The notes under the pieces are model-generated. The model had not been told where the DNA came from and searched no databases. It saw only the letters and a list, made by a program, of their open reading frames with translations. From Eriocheir sinensis (Eukaryota; Arthropoda; Malacostraca; Decapoda; Varunidae): a stretch of DNA of 64,000 nucleotides. The translations under genes and the position numbers were made by a program. The DNA lies in assembly GCF_024679095.1 (NCBI RefSeq), contig NW_026111654.1:404492-468491 (forward strand). The letters run 5' to 3'. Numbering within the stretch: the stretch's first letter is position 1; each line of letters begins with the position of its first letter. Shown one piece after another: positions 28,651 through 39,640 of this stretch.

Positions 28651-30675
28651 TCAATTTCGGGAGGAGAGGTGTCCTGATACCCTTCTCTTGAAATAGTTCA
28701 AGTCGTAGGCAGGAGGAAATACAGATGAAGAAAGATTGTTCAAGAGTTTACCAGCGTGAGGGATGAAAGAGTGAAGATGCTGGTTAACTCTTCCGTAAGG
28801 GGTTTGGACAGTATAGGGGTGAGCATAAATAGAAAGTCGTGTGCAGCTGGGCCGCGGAAGGATGGGAGGCATGCAGTTAGCAAGTTCAGAAGAGCAGTCA
28901 GCGTGGAAACATCGATAGAAGATACAAAGAGAGGCAACATCGCGACGGAATTTAAGAGGTAGAAGACTATCAGTAGGAGGAGGAGAACTGATGAGCCAAA
29001 GAGCCTTAGACTCCACTCTGTCCATAAGAGCTGTGTGAGTGGAGCCCCCCCACACGTTAGATGCATACTTCATACGAGGACGGACAAGGCCCCTGTATAT
29101 GGATAGCAACTGCGCGGAGACGAAACATAACGCCCAACCTCGAGGAAGCTGATTTAGCGAGAGAGGAGATGACTTTTGTGAAGTTTCCAGTTGAGATTTT
29201 GAGTCAAAGATAGACCGAGTATGTTTAGTGTTGAAGATGGTGATAGCTGAGTGTTGTAGAAGAATAGGGGATAGGTGATTGGAAGATTGTGTCGAGTTGA
29301 TAGGTGGAGAAATTGAGTTTTTGAGGCATTGAAGGACACAAGGTTCCTTCTGCCCCAATCGGAAATGATAGCAAGGTCTTAGGTTAAGCGTTCTGCAGCC
29401 TCCAGTATGAAGTCGTGTAATTCCTGTTGTGATGGTTTATTGAAAGAAGTTTAATAATGCAGAGTGGAGTCGTCGGTGTATGAGTGGACAGGACAGTTTG
29501 TTATGGAAAGAAGGTCAGTGATGAATAACAGGAAGAGAGTGGGTGATAGGTCAGAGCCCTGTGGAACACAACTGTTGATAGGTTTAGTGGAAGAACAGTG
29601 ACCGTCTACCACCGCAGAGATATAACGGCCGGAAACGAAACTAGACATAAAGGAACAAAGAGAGGGATAGAATCCGAATGAGGGCAGTTTAGAAAAGCAA
29701 AGACTTGTGCCAGACTCTATCGAAGGCTTTCGATATGTCTAGCGCAACAAAGAAAGTTTCACCGAAACGGCTAAGAGAGGATGACCAAGAGTCAGTTAAG
29801 AGAGCAAGAAGATCTCCAGTAGAACGCCCCTTGCGGAACCAATACTGGCGATCAGATAGAAGGTTAGAAGTGGAAAGGTGCTTTTGAATCTTTCGGTTAA
29901 GGATTGATTCAAAAGCTTTAGATAGACAGGTAAGAAAAGCTATAGGGCGGTAGTTTGAGGGATTGGAACGGTCACCCTTTTTAGGCACAGGCTGAACAAA
30001 GGCATACTTCCAGCAGGAAGGAAAGGTAGATGTTGATAGGCAGAGACGAAAGAGTTTGACCAGGCAGTTAGTCAACACGTAAGCACAGTTTTTAAGGACA
30101 ATAGGAGGCACTCCATCAGGTCCATAGGCCTTCCGAGAGTTGAGGCCAGAGAGGGCATAGAAAACATCATTTGGAAGAATCTTAATAACAAGAATAAAGG
30201 AGTCAGAAGGGGGATGAGTAGGAGGAATATGCCCAGAATCGTCCAGGGTGGAGTTCTTACAGAAAGTTTGAGCGAAGAGTTCAGCTTCAGAGACTGATGA
30301 GACGGCAGTGCTGCCGTCAGGGATAAGGAGAGAAGGGAAAGAGGAAGAAGTGAAATTGGAGGAGATATTTTTGGCTAGATGCCAGAAGTCACGGGAAGAA
30401 TTAGAAGAGGCAAGGTGTTGACATTTTCTATTGATAAAAGAAGTTTTGGTAAGTCGGATAATAGATTTGGCACGATTCCAGGCTGAAATGTAAAGGTCAT
30501 AGTTAGCGGGAGCTCGAAGGCTCTGGAACCTTTTGTGAGCTGCCTCTCTCTCTTTAATAGAACGAGAACAAGCATGATTAAACCAAGGCTTTTTAGCATG
30601 AGGAGTAGAGAAAGAACGTGGAATGTATGCCTCCATTCCAGAGACAATCACCTCTGAGATGCGCTGGGCACACAC
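28651..30675 (-). pseudogene. LINE F copy 1, reverse transcriptase
   Basis: The fingers and palm start is open at 30675-29689: SFINRKCQHLASSNSSRDFW, GPDGVPPIVLKNC, VPKKGDRSNPSNYRPIAFLT, QYWFRKGRSTGDLLALLTDS and ALDISKAFDRVWHKSLLF, holding the first catalytic Asp. After a stop, 29648-29451 has CVPQGSDLSPTLFLLFI, and the active-site YADD is changed to YTDD (SYTDDSTLHY). The C-terminal part (29358-28651) lies in a third frame, with RPRMKYASNVWGG and AGKLLNNLSSSVFPP. Compared with copy 2, which keeps YADD, this copy has acquired missense and nonsense changes. Confidence 0.85.
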
Positions 30676-30690
30676 AGAGGGGTCTCTCTC

Positions 30691-31407
30691 CTAGAAGCAG
30701 TAATCATTCCACGGGAAATCGGAAAAGTACATCCTCAGGTCGTCCCACCGAGCTGAAGCAAAATGCCAGAGGCATCGCCTCTTCGGTGGGTTCAGAGGAT
30801 GTACAGGAGCGATAGGACAGGAAACAGAAATAAGGTTATGATCGGAGGAGCCCAACGGAGAGAACAGTTTGACAGAGTAAGCAGAAATATTAGAGGTAAG
30901 GAAGAGGTTTAGAATGTTGGGCCTGTCTCCAAGACGGGCGGGAATACGTGTAGGGTGCTGAACCAACTGCTCTAGGTCGTTGAGGAAAGTAAAGTTGTAG
31001 GCTTGTTTACCAGGCTGGTCAGTGAAAGAGGATGAAAGCCTAAGCTGGTGGTGAACATTGAAATCTCCCAAGATGGAGATTTCAGCGAAGGGAGAGTGAG
31101 TCAAGATGTGCTCCACTTTAGAATTCAAATAGTCAAAGAATTTTACATAGTTAGTAGAGTTAGGCGAGAGATAAACAGCACAGATGTATTTAGTAATAAA
31201 ATGACAATGAAGTCTTAGCCAGATGGTGGAAAATTCAGAAGAGTCAAGGTCGTGGGCACGAGAGCAAGTGACGTCGTTGCGCACGTAGGCACAACATCCA
31301 GCTTTGGATTGAAATTTAGGATAGAGATAGTAGGAGGGAACAGAGTTGGCATCACAGGGTGTGATTGCAGCTGCCCCGACCTTTCCGCAGGCTGCTGTGA
31401 TGTGCAA
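30691..31407 (-). pseudogene. LINE F copy 1, APE-type endonuclease domain
   Basis: A 238-codon frame. Motifs of the apurinic-type endonuclease are visible: [11 protein letters not shown] near the middle (catalytic Asp-x-Asn) and [10 protein letters not shown] near the end (catalytic Asp-His). The N-terminal catalytic Glu region is missing because of the truncation. The frame ends WNDYCF with a stop and a short gap before the RT frame (30675). Confidence 0.75.
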
Positions 31408-31410
31408 CTC

Positions 31411-31499
31411 TTAGGAAGGAAAATGTCTGCGTGTGTGCGTGTGTGTGTGTGCGTGCGCATGCGTACGTGTACGTGCGCGCGCGTACGGCTAAGGGTGTG
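31411..31499. repeat. (GT)n and alternating CG/TG tract
   Basis: GTGTGTGCGTGCGCATGCGT followed by ACGTGTACGTGCGCGCGCGT. Alternating purine-pyrimidine sequence of this kind can adopt Z-DNA. It lies at the 3' end of the R2/HERO-type LINE. Confidence 0.85.
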
Positions 31500-32542
31500 G
31501 GCTACGGTCCGGGGGCCCACATATCGCTGCTGCGTTGCTACGTACCACTGCAGTTCTGACGCGCTGCCTCAGCCATGCCGTCTCACGGGTCTCCCCACTG
31601 CGCTGGCTGATGCGCCTGCCGATGTCCTGCAGTAGGTCTCCGAAGGCAGGTCACAGCACGCCGCTCGTCTCCACGGCAAGGGGCACGAAGTCGTATCGCT
31701 GGGCGAGGGCCGCGTAGCGGTGACGCTTGCGCACTTCGGCAGCGCGTGCTGCAGCTCCAGCAACGGAAGCACAGTTGATGGTGTGGGTGGTGGAAAATAT
31801 GTTGATGCAGGTGGCGTCCCACATCAACATCTTGCCTCGCCTGAAGGGGAAGACTGTGATTCCGTCCTGTCGGCGACCGTCTCCTCGGTCCAGGCCACGC
31901 GGCTCGAGGATGGCCGAGAGACCGGCGGCGGCCAGGGCCCGGTAGATGACGTCGTTAAGAGCTGCGTGGCGGGGCAGTCGACCGGGGTTCCTGTGGCAGG
32001 ACAGACTATGATAGCCCTTGGCGTCGGACATTGCCCCACAGCGGCAGCGGTGAGGTTGTTGGGCGTGCGTGCCCAACCTCAGGGCGACGCTCACGCGGAC
32101 CGCCTCGTCGGGCAAAAGGAGGCCAAGGACCTCGACGGGGACGGCTGACTGCCAGGCCCCCGCTGCGTGATGCTGAGGCGGCGAGGAGGCGCGCACGGTC
32201 GACCTGGTTGGCGCGAGCTAACAAGTTGTCCAGGTGGTGGGTGGAGGCTGCCTCGTCCAGGTTGGGCTGCGTCAGTCTGAGCTCCGGGTCGAGGTTCGGG
32301 CACTGGTTTGTGGTGTAGGCGTCCATGGCAGAGGCCAGACGGGCCGGTCTGTCGCCGTTGGGACGGCGGTTAATGGTACAGACCATGTCCCGCGAAGTTT
32401 CTACCGAGGCGATGTAGGCGGGCAATGCCACGTCGGCCAGCCGTCTCACGCCCAAACCTCCAAAACGCAGCGGCAGAGAGGCCTGAGACCACGCGTCATC
32501 GTCGAGCTGTACGTTGCAGCTGCGTGAAGTCGCTTCCCGCAT
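31500..32542 (-). pseudogene. R2/HERO-type LINE, C-terminal region with CCHC and restriction-like endonuclease
   Basis: LRFGGLGVRRLADVALPAYI near 32475-32415 is the conserved post-RT motif. After a frameshift near 32190, VSVALRLGTHAQQPHRC leads into a Cys-His cluster CRCGAMSDAKGYHSLSC near 32050-32000. DRGDGRRQDGITVFPF and KMLMWDATCINIF near 31885-31800 follow; these are the PD-(D/E)xK-like positions, with PD changed to QD. The end, YDFVPLAVETSGVL, is followed in another frame by GDLLQDIGRRISQRSGETRE and stops near 31500. The domain would nick the target DNA to prime reverse transcription. Confidence 0.7.
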
Positions 32543-32545
32543 CAG

Positions 32546-33960
32546 CTAGTCGATGGCCCACAAGGACTCTCCAGCCGTGTAGACTGGTGCTGCGCGCAGC
32601 AGGTACGTGGCTCTCGGCACTGCTGCGTACCTTGACAGGAAGAAAAGGGTAGCCTGGCTGCCGATGTTGGCCGTCCTGTCTATGAGCGTCCTGGTGATAT
32701 CCTCGATATTGGTTAAGGCTGCTTCATTGCCGTGGGCGTGAATCGGGGCGCCCAGGATGGAGAGGCTTGTGAGGGGTGTGGGGTGGGCGACACTGAGGAA
32801 TGTGTCGATATGATGGCCGGCGTTCGCGTCGTTGTCGGTGGGGGGCTCCGTCGTTGGTGTAGTGGGCGGCGCCGTCTCTCCTGCAGGATTCGTTTGCTTC
32901 TGCACGTAAAGTCCGGCCCTCTCCGTCCGTGCTGGTGCCCCCTTGGCCGTCGAGATGGGTGATCTCGCATTTACGCGAGTTGATCTCGAGACCTAATTCT
33001 CGGAGGGTCGGGAATAGGCGGTGCAGGTCGGCGATGACGGTCTCTATGGGCCCAGCTAAGGTGCCGTCATCAAGGAACCACAGATTGAGGGGTGATCTGA
33101 GGGTCTTTATGGCCGGATCCACCGCGAGGGCGAAGATTACAAGTCCCAAAGGGTCGCCTTGCTGCACGCCGCGGCTGGACCAACGACGGGTGGGGCCAAG
33201 GTGGAGGGGCGAAGGCTGTGAGTAGGCTTGTGACACCAGTGATGCGGCAGCGGGGAAACGTCGGATGAGCTCTCGGAGCACTACCGACCTGTGAACGGTG
33301 TTGAAAGCATTGGTGAGGTCGAGTTTCGCGATGACATGGTTGGGGGTTCCGTTATGGGTGTCGACGTACTCTCGCACGGCGTGGACCGCCCACCCTCACA
33401 CCGACGCCCAGCTGAACGGGTTGTATTTCCGTAGCCAGGGCGGATGACATGGGTCTGGCCAGGACCTTGGACGCCAGTCGTCGGTAGACGGATCCGATAG
33501 CAATCGGCCTTACGCCCCCATCTTTTTTTTCTGATGGCAACGAGGTTGGCGCTGAAATACGCCTGCCTCGCGTCTTCGGGGATGTCCCCAGCGAGGGCAG
33601 CATTGCAGAGCTCGGTCAGAGCGCTGAGCAGTCTACGGCCTGCCTCAGCGGTGTACCCGGCTACCAGCTGGCTTAGGTGCAGGGGCCGCACGCCGTCCAG
33701 GCCGGAGGCCGAGCCAGGGGCCGCAGACTTGATGGCTGCCAGCACGTCGGCATCATCCACTGTGAGGCGGTGCTGGTCGAGGTCGGGGAGCTCTGGGAGG
33801 GCTTTGTCAGGTGCGGCGGGGGGATGTTTGGCGCGGAGAGCGGCGACGACCTCCTCACTGGGGGAGATGACGCTGTCCGAGGTCGTCAGAAGCCGGAGGG
33901 CCGCTCGAATGTCCCCTTCGGCGCATTTCCTTTTTGACACGTCTGGAGAGAGTGTCCTCG
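32546..33960 (-). pseudogene. R2/HERO-type LINE, reverse transcriptase
   Basis: On -, the fingers region reads SASGLDGVRPLHLSQLV and LTELCNAALAGDIPEDAR at about 33745-33550. A frame change then falls at a run of A (plus-strand T at 33525-33533). Next are VRPIAIGSVYRRLASKVLAR near 33515-33455 and VIAKLDLTNAFNTVHRSVVL near 33340-33280 (first catalytic Asp). GVQQGDPLGLVIFALAV near 33175-33125 and FLDDGTLAGPIETVIADL near 33085-33030 supply the catalytic Asp pair as LDDG. Thumb sequence continues to 32546 (AIHAHGNEAALTNIED-like text in another frame). At least three frameshifts are visible. Confidence 0.75.
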
Positions 33961-33975
33961 ATGGTAGCCGTTGCT

Positions 33976-34022
33976 GCTGCTCTGTGTGTGTGTGTGTGTG
34001 TAATAATAATAATAATAATAAC

Positions 34023-34071
<49 letters not shown>

Positions 34072-34075
34072 TTAA
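33976..34075. repeat. (GT)n then (AAT)n microsatellite
   Basis: About 18 bp of GT, then about 74 bp of AAT with one AAC interruption. It serves as the 3' tail of the LINE E copy that follows. Confidence 0.97.
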
Positions 34076-34176
34076 ATGGTTTATTCATTTGTAGGCAGCC
34101 ATATGGCTGAAAATACACAAAATACAATACAATGAGTTTTTTTGTGATGAGTAATGGGGGAAGTGGGGAAGGGTGT

Positions 34177-34228
<52 letters not shown>

Positions 34229-34760
34229 GGGGTGGAGGGGTCATGTGATCATGGAGGTGTCCATCACAAGCGTCGGTATCGCACTAAGCCGATATCTGTC
34301 CATGCGAGTTTTGACCGGGACGAGAATATTGTGGTGTCTTGTGGGTCTAGTGGGAGAAGGGAGGGCGGGTGGGAGTAGATCTCTATGACAGGGGTTGTGG
34401 AGGAGGGACTTGCCGAATTTGGTTAGGTTTGTCTGGTATCGGTCCTGTAGGGTGGGCAGATTCAGCTCGGTGAGTGCGTTCTCGTAGAAAGTGTAAAAAC
34501 TTTCCAGAATATGTCTGCAAACACGCTTCTGCACTCTCTCTAGTTGGTGTTGCTGGGTCTTGTTGATGGAGGAACCCCAAGCAGGAGAGGTGTAGAGAAG
34601 GCTGGGGAGGATGAAGGTGGTGTACAGGTCCTTAAGCGTCCTTTGGGGGGCTCCCAGTGCTTTCATGCGCCTCAGCATGAAAAGTTTGTAGGAAGCCGCC
34701 CTGATGATGGTGGTGACGTGCTTGCCCCAGCTCAGCTTGCTGTCCAGGGTGACTCCAATA
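34076..34760 (-). mobile_element. LINE group E, copy 1, 5'-truncated
   Basis: Open on - from 34678 to 34241: MLRRMKALGAPQRTLKDLYT, then TTFILPSLLYTSPAWGSSIN and LERVQKRVCRHIL. Upstream, IGVTLDSKLSWGKHV is visible to 34760. The 3' UTR holds a GT tract (34171-34227) and ends GCCATATGGCTGCCTAC then AAACCATTTA and the AAT/ATT tail. This is the C-terminal RT end of a LINE distinct from A, B, F and G. Confidence 0.8.
34171..34227. repeat. (GT)n microsatellite within LINE E 3' UTR
   Basis: About 56 bp of GT. The second LINE E copy has a CA/GT tract in a similar place (37921-37938). Confidence 0.95.
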
Positions 34761-36290
34761 AGCCGATAAGTGACATCATTAAGAGTGAAAACTTTAGTGA
34801 TTTCTTAAATATTATGACTGTGATGGTTAACACTAATATCGAAAACAAGACTTTCCCTGAGAGTGAGAAAGCGGCGATTGTGAAACCTATCGTTAAAGGT
34901 AAACTGGACCCACAGTGTTTAAGTTCCTTTAGACCAGTATCCAACTTGACGTTTATATCTAAGATACTTGAAAATGTGATCTTAAATCAGCTAATGGTAC
35001 ATTTTCTAGTGGTGCAGGCCTTACCGGATAATCAATCTGCCTACAAGAGGCTTTACTCAACTGAAACTACTCTCTGTTAGGTGGTAAACAATTTGCTTGT
35101 GCTTATGGATGAAAGGAAGTGTGGTGTTCTGATTTTGTTAGACTTGAGTGCTGCGTTTGACACGGTGGAGCACAGTCTATTGCTTCCGGATTGCAAGAAT
35201 ATTGGAACTGAGGGTGGCGCGCTGGATTATCTGAGGAGTTACCTTAATAACAGAACTTACTGTGTGCAAATAGATAAATCGTTCTCCACTCATAAACTTC
35301 TACAAAGAGGAGTCCCCCAGGGAAGTGTACTGGGTCCAATTTTATTCTGTGTTTATACTATCGGTCTTTCACATTTGCTAATAAGGCATGAAGTTGACTT
35401 TAAACTGTATGCTGATGATACACAGTTCTATTTGTCGCTGAGTGATGTGGAAAACACTGAAGATAAGCTGAGCAGAATTATGGATGATGTTGGGAAATGG
35501 ATGAATTCTAAGCAACTGAAGCTAAATGAGGATAAAACTGAATGTTTGATTGTCGGGAAGAACAAGAATCTCAGGAGGCTAGATATTTCCAATCTTCGGA
35601 TAAAAGATGACACTATGACTAAAAAAGTCAGTCAAAGATTTAGGTGTGATAATTTACTGCACTCTATCATTCAAAGAACAGATCAATCAGGTGGTGAGAA
35701 CGGCAGGCTACCATCTGATAAATATTGCATTTGTCAAGAAATACCTGGATGATAAGACTATGAAGATGCTTATATATAATCATGTAACTAGTAAGCTGGA
35801 TTATTGTAACTCACTTTATTATGGCCTTCCTAAATATCTGCTGAAGAAACTACAACTTGTTATGAACAGAGCTGCAAGGCTAATAAAGGGTCTGCCCCCC
35901 CTGTGAGAGAATAACACCTGCACTTATAGACTTGCATTGGCTGCCCATTAAGGCACGAATAGTCTACAAAATATGTGTCTTGACTTATCAAGCAACGCGA
36001 CTTGGTAAACCTGGATATTTGAGAAATATTCTACAGGATTTTCATTTGGACACCACCATGTCAGTGAGACACAGTACAGAACGGTATAGACTCTATGAGC
36101 CCAGGGTCAACCTGGAACTGGGTTTCAGCGCATTTGAGAAGAGTGCCCCGCGGCTCTATAATGAGTTACCCGGGGACGTTAAGAACAGTGACAGTCTGGC
36201 AATCTTCAAGAAAGCGCTGAAGACTCACTTATTCACTTAATCCTACGACTTAACGAATATGAGGATTGAGGACAACTTTAGGTGCTAATA
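34761..36290 (+). mobile_element. LINE group G, copy 1: RT to 3' end, CR1/L2-like
   Basis: A long RT-bearing segment on +. It joins the LINE E copy back to back at about 34760. The frame holds one stop (35079) and a frameshift near 35640-35700. The C-terminal part ends with a stop at 36240. The 3' UTR includes TGTGGAGCGCTGCTACGGCG (36315) before copy 2. Confidence 0.85.
34772..36240 (+). pseudogene. LINE G copy 1, reverse transcriptase
   Basis: Fingers: FPESEKAAIVKPIVKG and LSSFRPVSNLTFISKILENV. After a stop at 35079 come the palm GVLILLDLSAAFDTVEHSLL (catalytic Asp), LQRGVPQGSVLGPILFC and the intact active site FKLYADDTQFY near 35398-35430. Thumb: WMNSKQLKLNEDKTECLIVG. After a frame change near 35645 it continues FVKKYLDDKTMKMLIYNHV and YCNSLYYGLPKYLLKKLQLV, then after a run of C (35885) LHWLPIKARIVYKICVLTYQ to LAIFKKALKTHLFT. 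Domain order and motifs fit CR1/L2-type RT. YADD is kept, but at least three lesions inactivate it. Confidence 0.85.
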
Positions 36291-36384
36291 TTACTGTTAT
36301 AATGTTAGCGGCCCTGTGGAGCGCTGCTACGGCGGCGGACCGGGGCTTGAAACCTCATCGACGGTAAATTCAACACACAGTACG

Positions 36385-37020
36385 TATAGCAAATTATCAT
36401 ATGAATTTTTTTTCTTTTGTGAAGAAATACCTTGACAAAAATCAAATGCTGATGGTCATTCACAACCATGTTATAAGCAGATTAGATTATTACAACTCTC
36501 TATACTATGGTGTGCCTGACTATCTGTTAAGAAAACTGCAACTAGTCATGAATCGGGCGGCTAGATTGATAAAAGGACTCTCACGCCGGGACAGGACCAC
36601 TCCTGCTCTTATAGACTTACACTGGTTACCGATAAAAGCAAGAACAGTGTTTAAGAGATGTGTTATCGTGTATCAGTCTTTGAAATCGGGGAGGCCTAGA
36701 TACATTAGGGAGTTGCTCAGTGATTTTCATGTCGATGCCAATGTGACCTTGCGACATAGTACAGAAGAGTACAGACTTGCAGAGCCTAAGTTCAATACTG
36801 AATCCGGACGTAGGGCGTTTAGCAAAAATGCCCCCCGCCTATATAATATGCTACCACTTAGTGTCAAGCAAGCGGATAATGCTGACATATTCAAGAAAAA
36901 AATTGAAGACTTTTCTGTTCGGTCAGTGCGAGAGAGCCCTACAGATGTTGAAAGGAATATTGAGGGTGGGAGTATGGAGCGTCTACAAAGATGGAATACT
37001 CCCATGAAGAACTACAATCA
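36385..37020 (+). mobile_element. LINE group G, copy 2, 5'-truncated
   Basis: Same family as the preceding copy but clearly diverged. It is open from 36401 over the C-terminal part: FVKKYLDKNQMLMVIHNHVI, YYGVPDYLLRKLQLVMNRAA, LIDLHWLPIKARTVFKRC and APRLYNMLPLSVKQ. The intact frame over more than 190 codons shows that it is a younger or less damaged copy than its neighbour in this region. Confidence 0.85.
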
Positions 37021-37069
37021 AGTACAATCAAATAAGTGTGTGTGGGTAGTGAATATTTTTTTTTTTTTT

Positions 37070-37088
37070 TGTGTGTGTGTGTAGTGAA

Positions 37089-37139
<51 letters not shown>

Positions 37140-37155
37140 ATAATAATAATAATTA
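37070..37155. repeat. (GT)n then (AAT)n microsatellites
   Basis: GT tract at about 37071-37136, broken by GTAGTGAATAGTTT, followed by AATAATAATAAT. The AAT run is the tail of the LINE E copy to its right. Confidence 0.95.
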
Positions 37156-37960
37156 TAAACGGTTTATTTCATGAAGTACCAGGCAGCCGTAAAATATACA
37201 TCAAAATAAATGAAAATGGAAATGAAAATGAAGACAAACAAATGAGGAAAAAATCAAAATAAAAATAAAGGAAATAATAAATAATAATAATAGCAATAAT
37301 CATAGTAAAATAAATAATAATAATAATAATAATATAAATTAACATAATAATAATATAATAATAATAAATAATATAATATAAACAACAACAATAAGTCCTA
37401 ATGAAACAATTTTACAAACATACAAATTATTGCTGTCTCTTAATTTGCATTGTTGATATATTTGACCATCACGGGCACTCTGCTAGCGGTGGTCCGTGCC
37501 CGTATCAGGGCAATAAATAATGGGTGTTGTGGTGTCGCACTGAGGCAGTTGAGGCGGGTCTGCGGGTGGGAGGATGTGTCTGTGTGTGGAGGTTGAAGCT
37601 GGTTTGCAATGCCGGTGTAGTGTAGTCTCGTGACGGTGTTGTAGGCTGGTGAGATGGAGTGGGCAGCAGGTCCCCTGATAGCTGGTGTAGTGGGGGCAGG
37701 ATGATTTTGCAGGCTTCTGGACTGACGTCATACTAGCGGCGCGGCGGCAGATGGTGATGTTGATGGACTGCGCTGGAGACGCGTGGGGACCAGGGGGGGA
37801 TGGGGAGAGGAGGACACGTACGCCAGCGCACACTCAGGGGCCCCAGCCCATTTGTTTCTCTCAGCAGGTACAGTTTATAGGTGGCAGATCTGGTGAGCTG
37901 GGAGACGTGCTCCTTCCATGTGTGTGTGTGTGTGTGTTGTCGGCTGTGCCAAACCATCCC
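37156..37960 (-). mobile_element. LINE group E, copy 2, degenerate
   Basis: On -, WKEHVSQLTRSATYKLYLLR near 37930-37860 corresponds to GKHVTTIIRAASYKLFMLRR in copy 1. Downstream frames are scrambled. The 3' end GGCAGCCGTAAAATATACAT near 37182 and AAACGGTTTATT near 37156 match the 3' ends at 27728 and 34076. The 3' UTR at 37200-37400 is AT-rich with loose AAT and AAC repeats. Confidence 0.65.
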
Positions 37961-38048
37961 TCGCTATCGCACGCAATCTTCTTTTTCATCAAGAAAAATA
38001 AACGAAGCGAGAGTTTGCTGGGGATTATGGCCACGGAAGGAAATATGT

Positions 38049-38264
<216 letters not shown>

Positions 38265-38555
38265 GGCCCAATAGCTCAGTGGGTAGAGCGTCTGCCTCAC
38301 AACCAGTAGGACCGGGGTTCGATTCCCCGGCCGGGTGAAGATAAGTTGGGTTTATCTTCTTCCACGTGTAGCCCCTGTTCACCTAGCAGTGAGTAGGTAC
38401 GCGACGTAAGGCGAGGAGGTGTGACCTCGTTGTCGCGGTGTGTTGTGTGTGAGTGATCTCAGCCCTTCCCAAAGATCGGTCACCGAGCTCTGAGCTCCTT
38501 CCGTAGGGGAACGGCTGGCTGTCTCGAGAGAGACCCGCAGCAGACCAAGAGGTGA

Positions 38556-38560
<5 letters not shown>
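38265..38560 (+). mobile_element. tRNA-derived SINE, family D, copy 1
   Basis: The head reads like a near-intact tRNA: TAGCTCAGTGGGTAGAGCG (A box, from 38272), a loop with CTCACAA (CAC would be a valine anticodon), and GGTTCGATTCC (B box, 38316-38326). The body follows with AGATAAGTTGGGTTTATCTT, CACGTGTAGCCCCTGTTCAC and CTCGAGAGAGACCCGCAGCA, ending GAATTACACACAC. It is flanked by CA tracts on both sides. The body and the second copy (41151-41455) mark it as a SINE, not a tRNA gene. Confidence 0.9.

Positions 38561-38613
<53 letters not shown>
38560..38613. repeat. (CA)n tail of SINE D
   Basis: About 52 bp of CA immediately after the SINE 3' end. Confidence 0.97.
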
Positions 38614-38615
<2 letters not shown>

Positions 38616-38669
38616 CAACAGTCTATCGATATCAAGCCTGTTACTCCCAGCTGGCAACACATTCATAGT

Positions 38670-38790
38670 CAATCCTCCTCTTCCTCCTCCTCCTCCTCCT
38701 CCTCCTCCTCCTTCTCCTACTCTTACTCCTCCTCATTCTCCTCCTCCTCCTCCTCCCCCTCTTGTTCCTCCTCCTCAACAACAACAGGCA
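38670..38790. repeat. (CTC)n-type pyrimidine repeat
   Basis: TCC/CTC repeats with interruptions. ORFs reading poly-Ser or poly-Arg here are artefacts. Confidence 0.95.
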
Positions 38791-38839
38791 GCAGACGACG
38801 CTGCCCTGTACGAAGAGCTTCACTCTTTAACACAAAGTA

Positions 38840-39640
38840 AAGCAGCAATAATAATTGGGGACTTTAATTCCCCTAACATTGACTGGGGACAACTGACTGG
38901 AGATCAAGAGGGTAACAGGCTTATAGAAATGGTGGAGGATTCGTTCCTCACTCAAATTGTAACTCAACCAACAAGAGAAAACAATCTGCTGGATCTGGTA
39001 TTAGTAAGCGACCCCGACCTCATTCGCGACTGTGAAGTAGGTGAAAAAATTAACGGTTGCGATCACCACTTAATCCGTTTCATTGTCAACATTAGTCACA
39101 AACTCGTAGACAATCCGTCAGTGATACCAGACTACAAAAAAGCAAATTTCAACCTAGCCCGTGAGCTGCTTCCCTCTGCGACCTGGGACCAACTTCACCT
39201 AACCGACAATACAATCGACAACGTGTGGAACAACTTTGAAGATAAGCTTTTGGGAGTAGAAAAGGCTACAGTGCCTGCGGAACCCAGGCGAGTAAATGGT
39301 GCCGTAGATCCACCGTGGATGACCAGAGAAATAAAAAGGGCGGTAAACTTAATAGAAAGGATTATAATCTAATGAAAGAGACTGACACGGCCGAAGCCCG
39401 TACACAGTACCACAACAGCCTCAGAGCTTGTCGCACACTTATTCGGAGTAGTAAACGCAACTACGAAAAACAAATAGCGCGTGACATCAAGACAAACTCA
39501 AAAAAATTATTCACATACATCATATCGAAAGTAAAATCCAATATTGGTCCCCTGACAGACGAGACTGGAGCTGTAACTCAGGACAGTAAACAGATGGCCA
39601 GAATCCTCAAGAATCCTCAGACCTTGAATCAGGACTGAAA
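38840..39640 (+). pseudogene. LINE H copy 1, endonuclease and linker
   Basis: KAAIIIGDFNSPNIDWGQL from about 38840 carries the GDFN motif of the APE-type endonuclease. NNLLDLVLVSDPDLI and INGCDHHLIRFIV carry the catalytic Asp-His end. An open frame of 147 codons from 38929 ends with a frameshift near 39340, just before RKDYNLMKETDTAEARTQYH. The linker continues to SKVKSNIGPLTDETGAVTQ and stops at 39638. The family is of the jockey superfamily by motif style. Confidence 0.75.

Larger units (their letters stand above)
28505..31410 (-). mobile_element. LINE group F, copy 1: endonuclease and RT, truncated in the EN domain
   Basis: A nearly full-length jockey-type non-LTR retrotransposon on -. 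The 5' end is cut at about 31410 by a GT tract. The 3' end carries TTTTTAGGAGCAGCGAGCAG, GTGCCCTTGAGCTGTCTCC and an A-rich tail (28550-28508). The same 3' end occurs at 44600, 47541 and 55545. The element copied itself by target-primed reverse transcription; this copy is inactive. Confidence 0.9.
31500..33975 (-). mobile_element. R2/HERO-type LINE with restriction-like endonuclease, 5'-truncated
   Basis: GC-rich non-LTR retrotransposon on -, truncated at about 33975 next to a GT/AAT tract. Codon composition differs sharply from the AT-rich LINEs on both sides. It encodes RT followed by a C-terminal endonuclease, the order of the early-branching R2-like superclade (R2, R4, NeSL, HERO, CRE), rather than the APE-first order of LINE F. 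Many frameshifts show that it is dead. The exact clade is an inference: the LDDG active site and the overall style look HERO-like. Confidence 0.75.

Noticed and set aside
38265..38335. A functional tRNA-Val gene
   Set aside because: A and B boxes and a CAC anticodon-like loop are present. However, a second copy (41151) shares 300 bp of downstream body, which is how a SINE behaves.
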